Part shown: positions 40,465 through 48,380 of the stretch, one piece after another | Layout of the letters: each line of letters begins with the position of its first letter | How positions within the stretch are numbered: position 1 is the first letter of the stretch | Assembly (NCBI RefSeq): GCF_002776695.1 | Contig: NZ_LFJC01000003.1 | Coordinates: forward strand, 4,884,896 to 4,948,895 | Reading direction: 5' to 3' | Length of the DNA: 64,000 bases | Origin: Bradyrhizobium nitroreducens | GTDB taxonomy: Bacteria; Pseudomonadota; Alphaproteobacteria; Rhizobiales; Xanthobacteraceae | Notes under the pieces: model-generated | Databases searched by the model: none | The model's input: the letters and a program-made list of their open reading frames with translations, nothing else | Told to the model about the DNA's origin: nothing | Translations under genes and position numbers: made by a program

Positions 40465-41949
40465 TCACCGTCGCTCCTTCTCCTTCGGTGGCGGTATCGG
40501 CTTGCGCGGCGCTGCGGGGCGTGGTGCGGCGGGGAGGCGTTGCTGGAATCCGCCTTGGCGTTGGATGCTCGGCGGTTGAACCGCGGGTGGCTGGCCCGGC
40601 TGCAGGCCGGTGCGCGGCTGTTGCGGCTGCGGGGCTGGTGGCTGCGTCCCGCCCGGTTGCGGCGGCACGATTCCGCCGGGGGGAATTCGTCCATCGCGCT
40701 GCGGCTGTTTTTGCTGCGCGCCGTTTGGCTGTGAGCCTTGTCCGGCCCGCGGCGCACCCGGACGTCCCGCGCCTTGCTGCTGGCCGGACTGCGGTTGCCC
40801 CTGATGCGGGCCTCGCTGTTGCCCTTGTTGCAGTCCTTGCCCCGCACGCGGTGCGCCCGGCTGCACCGCGCCACCTTGCTGTCCCTGGCCCTGTCGCTGC
40901 GGCGGCTGGGCGCCTTGCCGGCCCGGCGTGCCCGGCTGCTGCTGACCCGGACGGTTGTTCTGGCCGGGCTGGCCGTTCGGGCGCTGCGGCTGCTGGGCGG
41001 GCACGGTCGCCGGCCGCAATTGCTGCTGCTGCGGCGGCTGGCTGGGGCGCGGAATGCGGCTGAGCGCGGTCGGATTGGCGCGGCGGAAGTCGCGCTGCTC
41101 GGTGACGATCTGGCGGCCAGTGGTCTGGGCCAGATGGACCTGGCTGACGAAGCCGCGGTCGCGCGCGATCTGCTGTGCGGGAATCGTGATCGGCACCGCG
41201 GCGAAGCGCATCGTGCCGGCAACGGCGGCGCCGGGCCGGATCGCAAAGCCGCTCGCACCTTGCGTCAGTGCGCCGAGCCGCGTGCCGCTGGTGCGGTCGT
41301 CGACGTCGATGTGACCGACGCGGCCGTCGGCATCGGGATAGAGCTTGATGTTGACGTTGTTGGCGCCGCCGGCGGTTGCACCTTCGGGCACGTCGACGAC
41401 ACCGGTGGTGCCGCGGATGCCGAGCGTCGCCGTCGGCGTCGTGATCTTCATGTCGCCGGTCTTGGCCACCGCCGCCGCGACGAAAGCGACCGTGCCCTTG
41501 CCGATGTCGAAAATCCCCGAGTTCTGCTTGCCGCCGTCCTCATAGACGTAATTGTCGATGGTGATCTTCGAACTGGCGGAAAGGTTGAACGTGGTGGCGT
41601 CGTTGAAGGTGATGCCGAGCGTCGAGTTCGACGAGGTTTGCACGACATCGTTGAGATAAATGTCGTCGCGTACGCGCAGCGGATAGGAGTTCTTGTCGCG
41701 GATCACGGTCGCGATCCCCGTGACGGTCGCGACGTTGCCGATCGGCTCGACGGCGGCGGATTGTGCATCGGCCGCGGGTGCCGGCGAGGCGGCGGGCGTC
41801 GGGGAAGGCGCGGGTTCGGCTTGGGCTTGGGGCTGCGCCTGCGCGATCTCGATCGTCTCCGATGCACAAGCCGCGCTGCTGCCTGCCAGCGGCAATGCCG
41901 GCAGCACGAGCGCGAACACGAAGCGGCGCCAAGCCAGCATTGATGTCAC
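40465..41949 (-). CDS. FecR-domain exported protein with Pro/Gln-rich tail
   Basis: A 494-residue protein with a signal peptide (about 1-30), an Ala/Pro linker and a FecR domain (about 75-190: VIRDKNSYPLRVRDDIYLND, NSTLGITFNDATTFNLSASS, VKITTPTATLGIRGTTG pattern). Beyond ~290 the protein is low complexity, rich in Pro, Gln and Gly (QQPGTPGRQGAQPPQRQGQ). No transmembrane anti-sigma N-terminus and no sigma factor gene are nearby, so it is a structural FecR-type protein, not a FecI regulator. GTG 41949 follows GGGA; ATG 41940 is an alternative. Confidence 0.82.
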   Translation of the reverse strand: MTSMLAWRRFVFALVLPALPLAGSSAACASETIEIAQAQPQAQAEPAPSPTPAASPAPAADAQSAAVEPIGNVATVTGIATVIRDKNSYPLRVRDDIYLNDVVQTSSNSTLGITFNDATTFNLSASSKITIDNYVYEDGGKQNSGIFDIGKGTVAFVAAAVAKTGDMKITTPTATLGIRGTTGVVDVPEGATAGGANNVNIKLYPDADGRVGHIDVDDRTSGTRLGALTQGASGFAIRPGAAVAGTMRFAAVPITIPAQQIARDRGFVSQVHLAQTTGRQIVTEQRDFRRANPTALSRIPRPSQPPQQQQLRPATVPAQQPQRPNGQPGQNNRPGQQQPGTPGRQGAQPPQRQGQGQQGGAVQPGAPRAGQGLQQGQQRGPHQGQPQSGQQQGAGRPGAPRAGQGSQPNGAQQKQPQRDGRIPPGGIVPPQPGGTQPPAPQPQQPRTGLQPGQPPAVQPPSIQRQGGFQQRLPAAPRPAAPRKPIPPPKEKERR

Positions 41950-42057
41950 GAAGAGGTCCCGGTGAGAACGCGAGGCGAGATCAGCGGATTTCAGCCGGGG
42001 CGACCTGAATGGCGGATGAACGTGTGTGGTGCGGGGGGAGGACGAGCTGTCCCCACA

Positions 42058-42144
42058 CCGTCATCGCCGGGCCTGTCCCGGCCATCCACGTCTTGATTGC
42101 GGTACGAAGAACCTGGATGCCCGGGACAAGCCCGGGCATGACGA
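42058..42144. repeat. TCATGCCCGGG-type palindromic repeat
   Basis: CCGTCATCGCCGGGCCTGTC and GGCCATCCACGTCTTG face ACCTGGATGCCCGGGACAAG and CCCGGGCATGACG. A smaller palindrome, ATCCCGGGTTCGATG / CATCGCCCGGGAT, follows to about 42200. The repeats separate the FecR promoter side from the DUF2147 stop codon. Confidence 0.75.
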
Positions 42145-42213
42145 ACGATTGTGTATGTGGCGCGAGATCCCGGGTTCGATGCATTCGCATCGCCCGGGAT
42201 GACACCTTCGGTG

Positions 42214-43008
42214 TCAGCTCACGCGCTTCCAGGTCTGGCCGCCGCAGAACATGCCGCCGAAGGCGCAGCCCTGCACGCGCATCGCATTCGGACCCTTCAT
42301 CGCGATGGTCGAGTCGTAGTTGCGGCCGGAGTTGGGATCGTGGATGCGGCCGCTCCACTTCGAGCCCTCGGGCTTCATGTTGATCAGGATGCGCTCGTTG
42401 GTCTTCTCGGCATAGCCGCACAGATTGGCGCCGCACTGCTCGACGCGGACATTGCCCTTGTTCTCCTCGGTCGCCCACACGCCGATCGGAGAGTTCGGGG
42501 CGGCCACGGGCGCCGCAGCCACCGGGGCCGGAGCAGGTGCGGGAGCAACCGCGACCGGTGCAGGAGCGGGAGCAGGAGCAGGAGCCGCAACGGGCACGGG
42601 CGGCGTCGCATTGTCGTAGCTGGCAGACGGAGCGGCGGCCGCCGTCGCTGCCGGAGCGGGCGCCGCAGGCGCGGCCGGGGCGGTAGCCTGGACCGGGGCC
42701 TGCTGCACGGATTGTTGCTGGACCGGAGCAGGCGCGGGTTGCGCATTGGTGGCCGGAGCCGGTGTGGTGTCGACGTCATCGTCCTTGGAGCCGCCGAGGC
42801 CCTTGAGGTTGATGTTGTTCAGCTTGATCGGTTTGTCCGACAGGCCCGGCGCGACGATGGTCACGCAATTGAGCGAGGCGCAGTTGCGCGGCGTCTCGAT
42901 GCGGATGTGCTGGCCCTCGATCTGGAACGCGATCGTATTTCCGCCGGCATGCGCGGCGGCGGTCGACGCCAGGAAGAGTGCGGTGGCGGCGATGGTGAGC
43001 TTGTTCAT
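42214..43008 (-). CDS. DUF2147 envelope protein, minus copy
   Basis: A 264-residue exported protein. It has a signal peptide (about 1-21), a small beta domain with a cysteine pair (PRNCASLNCVTI), a long Ala/Pro-rich linker (about 80-170) and a DUF2147 domain at 172-264 (PIGVWATEENKGNVRVEQCG, LCGYAEKTNERILINMKPEG, FCGGQTWKRVS). DUF2147 is a lipocalin-like periplasmic fold of unknown ligand. It diverges from a paralogue of identical design; the starts are about 190 bases apart. Confidence 0.85.
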   Translation of the reverse strand: MNKLTIAATALFLASTAAAHAGGNTIAFQIEGQHIRIETPRNCASLNCVTIVAPGLSDKPIKLNNINLKGLGGSKDDDVDTTPAPATNAQPAPAPVQQQSVQQAPVQATAPAAPAAPAPAATAAAAPSASYDNATPPVPVAAPAPAPAPAPVAVAPAPAPAPVAAAPVAAPNSPIGVWATEENKGNVRVEQCGANLCGYAEKTNERILINMKPEGSKWSGRIHDPNSGRNYDSTIAMKGPNAMRVQGCAFGGMFCGGQTWKRVS

Positions 43009-43200
43009 GACAACCTCCGAAAATGGCGTGGTCCCGATGGACTGAAGTCGCCGGTGGGTGAAGCGTGGTTCGACCCTACGCGGCGCTGGCGGGGCGTTCT
43101 GTGATGGGAATCACAACGGCTCCAGAGGCCAGGGTGAGCCAGCGCACATCCAGCCGCCGTTCATCCCGCATAACCTGTCCCGACACGACAGGAGGCGCCG

Positions 43201-44058
43201 ATGACCCGGCTTCTGACTTCGCTTGGCACATTGATCGCTTTGACGGTGGTCGCGCCCGCAGCCGAGGCCGGCTCGTATTCCTTCTCGATCGGCGGCCACC
43301 GCTTCCATGTCGAGGCGGCCAAGACGTGCCGGTCCACATCCTGTGTGTCGATCTCGTCCAATCGCAGCCTTCGGCCGGTGGCAGAGACCGCAACGAGACC
43401 GGCCCCGCCGCCGGCGCCAATTGTCCAGGCGCCAGTCGCTCCGGCCGCTTCGATTCGTCCGCCGCCGACGGCCGTGGTCGCGACACCACCTGCGCCTCCA
43501 GCGCCCATCCTTGCCGCGACGACGTCGCAGCACGTTGTGCCGCCGCAGGCCCCAAAACCAGAGACATCAAGACCGGAGGCGCTGAATCCCAATCCGCCGC
43601 GGGTTGACCTGCCGCGCCTCGATCCGACGCGCATGGAGCCGCCGCCCGCTCCGAGCCCGGAGATCAAGCAGGCCGTGACGGCCGCGCAGCGCAACGACGA
43701 GGCGCAGGGCTATACGCCGCTCGGCGAATGGGAGAGCGTCGGCGCCAAGGGCACGGTGCGCATCGAGCGCTGTGGCCCCGCGCTGTGCGGTTACGCGCTG
43801 ACCGAGGCTTCAAATCGCGGCGAGAGCGTGCTCGTCAACATGAAGCCGAAAGCGCACGACGTCTGGACCGGCAGCATCTACAGCCGCTCCAGTGGACGCA
43901 CCTATTACGGGACGATGACGCTGAAGGGCTCCGGCAGGCTTCACGTCGAAGCCTGCGCGATCGGCCATTTCTGGTGCTCCGGCAACGACTGGACGCGGGT
44001 CGAGGCGCCGCGCGTGCAGCTGCTCACGACGTCGCGGCAGTGGAGCGAGCGGTCGTAG
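43201..44058 (+). CDS. DUF2147 envelope protein, plus copy
   Basis: A 285-residue exported protein with the same order as the minus copy: signal peptide (about 1-23), short domain with a cysteine pair (AKTCRSTSCVSI), Pro/Ala linker, then DUF2147 from ~172 (PLGEWESVGAKGTVRIERCG, LCGYALTEASNRGESVLVNM, FWCSGNDWTRVE). The linker is longer and richer in Pro than in its paralogue. AGGAGGCGCCG precedes the ATG. The pair probably arose by inverted duplication; whether the products act together is unknown. Confidence 0.85.
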   Translation: MTRLLTSLGTLIALTVVAPAAEAGSYSFSIGGHRFHVEAAKTCRSTSCVSISSNRSLRPVAETATRPAPPPAPIVQAPVAPAASIRPPPTAVVATPPAPPAPILAATTSQHVVPPQAPKPETSRPEALNPNPPRVDLPRLDPTRMEPPPAPSPEIKQAVTAAQRNDEAQGYTPLGEWESVGAKGTVRIERCGPALCGYALTEASNRGESVLVNMKPKAHDVWTGSIYSRSSGRTYYGTMTLKGSGRLHVEACAIGHFWCSGNDWTRVEAPRVQLLTTSRQWSERS

Positions 44059-44070
44059 TTGGTGCTTGTA

Positions 44071-44229
44071 ACCCTCCCCTGGAGGGGGAGGGTCGATCGC
44101 GCGAAGCGCGAGCGGGGTGGGGTGATCTCTCCACTCAGGTACTGTTGGATGGGGAGAGACCGTCACCCCACCCCGCTGCGCATTCCGCTTCGCTACATGC
44201 GCAGCGACCCTCCCCCTCCAGGGGAGGGT
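44071..44229. repeat. CCCTCCCCTGGAGGGGGAGGG-type palindromic repeat
   Basis: ACCCTCCCCTGGAGGGGGAG and GATCTCTCCACTCAGG on the left mirror GGGAGAGACCGTCACCCCAC and CCTCCCCCTCCAGGGGAGGG on the right. It fills the gap between the converging DUF2147 gene and the 27-residue protein gene. Confidence 0.8.
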
Positions 44230-44258
44230 AAGAGAGCTGTCGTGGTCGACTGTTGCCT

Positions 44259-44342
44259 CTAGACCATGCCGAGCACGATGGCGCCGACGAAGGCCATGGC
44301 GAGGTACGCGGTGACTACGCTCAGTCTCCCGGCGAACGTCAT
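44259..44342 (-). CDS. 27-residue single-helix membrane protein
   Basis: A very small ORF with strong translation signals. On the minus strand GGAGGAG stands seven bases before ATG 44342. The 27-residue product begins MTFAGRLSVVTAYLAMAFVG and ends AIVLGMV, which is one transmembrane helix with a short basic cytoplasmic start (Arg6). The stop is TAG at 44259. The codons use G or C in third positions as the host's genes do (GCC, CTC, GTC, ATC). It would be skipped by length filters. I recognise no named family, but such one-helix proteins often modulate membrane complexes. Confidence 0.68.
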   Translation of the reverse strand: MTFAGRLSVVTAYLAMAFVGAIVLGMV

Positions 44343-44533
44343 GAGGTCGCTCCTCCACGCGCGTCAGATTCCGCGCGAGCCCTCATGGTTAACAGAAAGT
44401 CTCGCCGCGAAAAAGTCAGCCTTGCTGCCGCTCAGCGTCGGCAGCGTTTTGGTTCGCGCCGGCCGGCATGGTTAAAGAACAGTGAAACCAACGTGTTGAA
44501 GAGTCTTTAAGTAAATTCACCGAACGTGCGTGC

Positions 44534-45739
44534 ATGACGCGCGGAGTTCGTTTGTATCTCGTCGGCTCCATCGTCCTTGTTTCGCTAGCGGGTTGCGGTC
44601 GCGGCTTCTTCCAGGCCGAGCGCGAGCCATGGCGGGCCGAGGCAGAAGCCGCATGCCTGAAATCGGGCGCGGTGAAAGAGGGGCCGGATCTCGTCCGGAT
44701 CGATCCGATCTCCGGGCCCGGCATGTGCGGCGCCGAGTTTCCGCTCAAGGTCGCCGCCCTCGGCGAAGCCTCGAGCAGCTACGGCTTTGCCGACGAGGAG
44801 TTGCGCCCGCCGGGCAGCATCGGCGGCCAGCCGCGCTGGCCGGTGACGCAGCCGCGGTCGAATTATCCGCAAGCCCAGAATTATCCGGCATCGGCCAACC
44901 CGCAGCGTTCGAACTATCCTGAAAGCGCGGTGCGCCAGCCCGCCGGCTATGGTGCATCGTCCGGGCCGATGTCGCTGAACGCGCCCGGCGTGGAGTCGCA
45001 GGAGGACGAGATCGACCTGCCGCCCGATGGCACCGACGCCGCCGGTGCCTCGCGCTACATGAATGCGCCGAGCTATCCGGCCCGGCGGGCGCCTTACTCG
45101 CAGGCGCCCGCGCAGCAGCCGCTGCCGCGCCTCGGCCCTGCCCAGGGCAATCCCGTCACGACCGTCGGCCCGGTCGCGATCAAGCCGACCGCGACGCTCG
45201 CCTGTCCGATCGTCTCCGAACTCGACCGCTGGCTCGCCGACACCGTGCAGCCTTCGGCGATGCGCTGGTTCGGCGTCCGCGTCGCCGAGATCAAGCAGAT
45301 CTCCGCCTATTCCTGCCGCGGCATGAACGGCAATCCGCATTCTCACATCTCCGAGCACGCGTTCGGCAACGCGCTCGACATTGCCGCCTTCGTGCTCGCC
45401 GACGGCCGCCGCGTCACCGTGAAGGACGGCTGGCGCGGCATGCCGGAGGAGCAGGGATTCCTGCGCGACGTGCAGTCGGGGGCCTGCGCGCATTTCACCA
45501 CGGTGCTGGCGCCGGGATCGAACGTCTATCACTACGATCACATCCACGTCGATCTGATGCGCCGCGCCAGCCGCCGCCTGATCTGCCAGCCCGCCGCGGT
45601 CTCCGGCGAAGAGGTCGCCTCGCGCGCGCAGTCGCGCAGGCCCTATGCCAGTGCGCGCGAACCCTCGGTCACCGGCTCGCTCGGTGGGCGCAAGACGACG
45701 GCGCACAAGCGCGAGGACGACGATTACGCCGACGATTGA
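44534..45739 (+). CDS. Extensin-family (M15-like) lipoprotein
   Basis: A 401-residue lipoprotein with lipobox LAGC (Cys21). After a small domain and a Pro/Ser/Tyr-rich linker (about 95-215, with repeated NYPQAQNYPAS-like units), the extensin-like C-terminal domain runs from ~220. It has ACPIVSELDRWLADTVQPSA, the metal-type histidines in NPHSHISEHAFGNALDIAAF, and YHYDHIHVDL. This fold is related to D-Ala-D-Ala carboxypeptidases of the M15 kind, so a peptidoglycan peptidase role is likely. The tail is basic and disordered. Confidence 0.87.
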   Translation: MTRGVRLYLVGSIVLVSLAGCGRGFFQAEREPWRAEAEAACLKSGAVKEGPDLVRIDPISGPGMCGAEFPLKVAALGEASSSYGFADEELRPPGSIGGQPRWPVTQPRSNYPQAQNYPASANPQRSNYPESAVRQPAGYGASSGPMSLNAPGVESQEDEIDLPPDGTDAAGASRYMNAPSYPARRAPYSQAPAQQPLPRLGPAQGNPVTTVGPVAIKPTATLACPIVSELDRWLADTVQPSAMRWFGVRVAEIKQISAYSCRGMNGNPHSHISEHAFGNALDIAAFVLADGRRVTVKDGWRGMPEEQGFLRDVQSGACAHFTTVLAPGSNVYHYDHIHVDLMRRASRRLICQPAAVSGEEVASRAQSRRPYASAREPSVTGSLGGRKTTAHKREDDDYADD

Positions 45740-45751
45740 GCGCTTTTGCCG

Positions 45752-45823
45752 GTAGCCCGGATGGAGCGAAAGCGCAATCCGGGAGACTGTCCCCGCATTC
45801 CGCTTCGCTCCATGCGGGCTACG
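45752..45823. repeat. TAGCCCGGATGGAGCG palindromic repeat
   Basis: GTAGCCCGGATGGAGCGAAA and CGCAATCCGGGAGAC face GCATTCCGCTTCGCTCCATG and CGGGCTACG. A hairpin of about 70 bases in the gap between converging genes. Confidence 0.75.
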
Positions 45824-46160
45824 ATCTCGCCGGCCTCGACATTGTGGGCGCCAGCCCCATGCAGCGCTGCACCTCGCCCGGGACGTTGTAGGTCCGCATG
45901 ATATGGCGGCTGTCGCGCAAGCCGGTCGCCTCTCGCTGCACCACGAACATCCAGAGCGCCTGACCGGCTTCCAGCACCAGCTTGCGCCGCGCCGGCTGCA
46001 TCGAGACCGGAACTTCCGGCAGTGCGTGAGCGGCGTCGAACTCGCGCAAACGCGCCAGCGCCTGCTCCAGCGCGCGCCCCATCCGTCCAAGCGCCGAGGC
46101 CTGCTCCTGGACGATCTCATAATGGAGGATATCGACGGGCGGGCGAAGATCACGGGACAT
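45819..46160 (-). CDS. DUF6665 family protein
   Basis: A 113-residue protein matching the DUF6665 layout: RPPVDILHYEIVQEQASALG, then a helix MGRALEQALARLREFDAA, QPARRKLVLEAGQALWMFVV and GLRDSRHIMRTYNVPGEV. It is mostly helical and cytoplasmic, of unknown function. The last codon region overlaps the edge of a palindromic repeat. It is transcribed in the same direction as the TetR gene, 44 bases beyond its stop. Confidence 0.8.
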   Translation of the reverse strand: MSRDLRPPVDILHYEIVQEQASALGRMGRALEQALARLREFDAAHALPEVPVSMQPARRKLVLEAGQALWMFVVQREATGLRDSRHIMRTYNVPGEVQRCMGLAPTMSRPARS

Positions 46161-46204
46161 GGCCGCAAATATAGTGCTGCCTGTCCCGTCTGCGCAACGC
46201 GCCG

Positions 46205-46840
46205 TTACTTCGTCCGATACGCCGCCAGGAACATCCGCGTCGCGCTGCCGACCACCTCGGTCATGCGCTCCACCGATGGCGCGGGTGCGGCCTGGAACAC
46301 GAAGGGCAGGAAGAGGGAAGCCTTGCACAATTCCATGAACTGGGAGGCGGCAAGGTCGCAATCGTCGATATCGAGATTGCCGGAACTAACGCGGGCCTGG
46401 AGATAGGCGGAGAGGCGGTTGATGCTCTTGTCGAGCACGCGCGCATAGTAGCGGCGGCCGACATCCGGCATGCGTTCGGCGATCGCCATCACGGTGCGGA
46501 TCGCCGATCCGCCACCGGGCCGGCAGACCAGGTGAAGATAGGCGAGGCCGAACTCCTTCAGCGTGGTCTCGGCATCGCGCGCGGGATCGAAATTGAACAC
46601 GACCTGGCCGTGCTGGAGTGCCTCCTGCTCGAGGATGGCTTCGAACAGCGCGCATTTGTCGGCGAAGTAGACGTAGAGCGTGCCCTTGGAGACCTGCGCC
46701 GCGCGCGCGATCTCGCCCATGCTGGCGCCGTCGAAACCGAGATCCATGAACACCTTGCGGGCGCCGTCCAGGATCTGGCGACGCTTGGAGCCCTCCTCCT
46801 CCTGGATGACGTGCAGTTGGTCGTGGCCGGCTACAACCAT
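46205..46840 (-). CDS. TetR/AcrR family repressor
   Basis: A 211-residue TetR-family regulator. The helix-turn-helix is MGEIARAAQVSKGTLYVYFA with the usual RRQILDGARKVFMDLGFDG before it. The C-terminal ligand domain is of the AcrR-C type (IRTVMAIAERMPDVGRRYYA, SQFMELCKASLFLPFVF). It diverges from an EmrA/EmrB-type efflux operon, and a perfect 21-base operator lies between them, so it most likely represses both itself and the pump. Confidence 0.92.
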   Translation of the reverse strand: MVVAGHDQLHVIQEEEGSKRRQILDGARKVFMDLGFDGASMGEIARAAQVSKGTLYVYFADKCALFEAILEQEALQHGQVVFNFDPARDAETTLKEFGLAYLHLVCRPGGGSAIRTVMAIAERMPDVGRRYYARVLDKSINRLSAYLQARVSSGNLDIDDCDLAASQFMELCKASLFLPFVFQAAPAPSVERMTEVVGSATRMFLAAYRTK

Positions 46841-46939
46841 TGGTTCAGGGTCTCGGAAGGTTTTTGAGTCGGGTCTGCGGCCATGAAACCCGAATAAAGG
46901 ATTCTCGTCAGTAGGGTTCGGCCGGGAATATTATGTATA

Positions 46940-46960
46940 TTGACCGAACCGTTCGGTCAA
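46940..46960. promoter_or_regulatory. TetR-type operator, perfect inverted repeat
   Basis: TTGACCGAA-CCG-TTCGGTCAA: 9-bp arms, three-base spacer, placed between the divergent repressor and pump genes. TTGACC in each direction doubles as a -35 element: plus, 18 bases to TATTTG; minus, 17 bases to TACATA. Bound repressor would therefore block both promoters. Confidence 0.85.
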
Positions 46961-47036
46961 TGGTATTTGGATCAGCGAGCGGAGAGCGGGCCAGAGGCCT
47001 GCCGTCTCCTTGATCGCGTTTTTTGGGGAGGCCTTT

Positions 47037-48350
47037 ATGGCCGTATCGAGAGACCAGGCTGCGCGCGTCCTTCGCCAGGAAGCGGTGGAGGAGCACGCGG
47101 GTGGTGACGCTGCGATCGAGGGCTCTGCACCCCTTGCCGAGCAATTGCGCGCCCATGTGGCCGAGGAGGCCAAGCGCCGCACCGCTGAGGCGCCGGAAAA
47201 GCCCGTGACCGACAAGCCGGCCGCATCCGCACCGGACGTACCCGCCGCCGGCGCTGCCAAAGCCGGCAAGCGCAAGTTCGTCCTGATGGGCGTTGGTCTG
47301 GTGCTGGCGCTCGCGGCCGCGAGCTACGCCGGCTACTACACGCTGGTCGGCCGCTTCTACATCTCCACCGACGACGCCTATGTCCGTGCCAACAACACCA
47401 TGCTGGGCGCGCGCGTGTCCGGACACATCGCCGCGGTCCTCGCCGGCGACAACACGCCGGTGAGAGCCGGCGACATCGTCCTGCGCATCGACGACGGTGA
47501 CTACAAGATCGCGGTCGATGCCGCCGCGACGAAGATCGCGACCCAGCAGGCCACCATCGATCGCATCGGCCGCCAGATCGCGGCGCTCGACAGCCAGGTG
47601 GCGCAGGCCAAGGCGCAGCTTGTCTCGGCCCAGGCGGGCCTCAAGCGGGCCGATCTCGATTACGAGCGCCAGCAGGCCCTCAGCAACAAGGGATTTGCCT
47701 CGCGCGCCACCTTCGAGAGTTCGGAGGCCGGTCGTGACCAGGGCGCCGCCGCGGTCAAGGCCGCGCAGGCCGCCTACGACGTTGCCGTCAGCAATGTCGA
47801 TGTCGCCAAGGCCCAGCAGGCCGAAGCGCAAGCCCAGCTCGCCGAGCTCAAGACCACGCTCGCCAAGGCCGAGCGCGATCTCAGCTTCACCGCGGTGCGC
47901 GCGCCGGTCGACGGCACGTTCTCGAACCGTCTCGTCAACACCGGCGACTTCGTCGCGGTCGGCCAGCGCCTCGGCAATGTCGTGCCGCTCGACGAGGTCT
48001 ATATCGACGCCAATTTCAAGGAAACGCAGCTCAAGCGCATTCGTCCCGGCCAGCCGGTGATGATCAAGGTGGATGCCTACGGCATGCGCAAGTTCTCCGG
48101 CGTGGTCGACAGCATCGCGGCGGGCGCGGGCTCGGTGTTCACGCTGCTGCCGCCCGACAACGCCACCGGCAACTTCACGAAGATCGTGCAGCGGGTGCCG
48201 GTCCGCATCCGCGTGCCGAAGTCGGTGGCGAAGCAGAATTTGCTCCGCGCCGGCATGTCGGTCTACGCCACCGTCGACACCAACAAGGGCGCAGCCGACG
48301 CCGACAGCGAGGTCGATCTCGACGATCCCACCGCGATCCACCCGCAGTAA
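47037..48350 (+). CDS. HlyD/EmrA-family membrane fusion protein
   Basis: A 437-residue periplasmic adaptor of a drug efflux pump. A cytoplasmic ~80 residues precede one membrane anchor (about 82-102). Then come the first half lipoyl domain (STDDAYVRANNTMLGARVSG, VRAGDIVLRIDDGDY), a long coiled-coil hairpin (about 165-285) and the second half (FTAVRAPVDGTFSNRLVNTG). It links the inner-membrane EmrB-type transporter to an outer-membrane channel. GGGGAGG precedes ATG 47037. It is the first gene after the operator. Confidence 0.93.
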   Translation: MAVSRDQAARVLRQEAVEEHAGGDAAIEGSAPLAEQLRAHVAEEAKRRTAEAPEKPVTDKPAASAPDVPAAGAAKAGKRKFVLMGVGLVLALAAASYAGYYTLVGRFYISTDDAYVRANNTMLGARVSGHIAAVLAGDNTPVRAGDIVLRIDDGDYKIAVDAAATKIATQQATIDRIGRQIAALDSQVAQAKAQLVSAQAGLKRADLDYERQQALSNKGFASRATFESSEAGRDQGAAAVKAAQAAYDVAVSNVDVAKAQQAEAQAQLAELKTTLAKAERDLSFTAVRAPVDGTFSNRLVNTGDFVAVGQRLGNVVPLDEVYIDANFKETQLKRIRPGQPVMIKVDAYGMRKFSGVVDSIAAGAGSVFTLLPPDNATGNFTKIVQRVPVRIRVPKSVAKQNLLRAGMSVYATVDTNKGAADADSEVDLDDPTAIHPQ

Positions 48351-48380
48351 ATCGCGATCCCAGCGCTGCGAGGTCGGACC

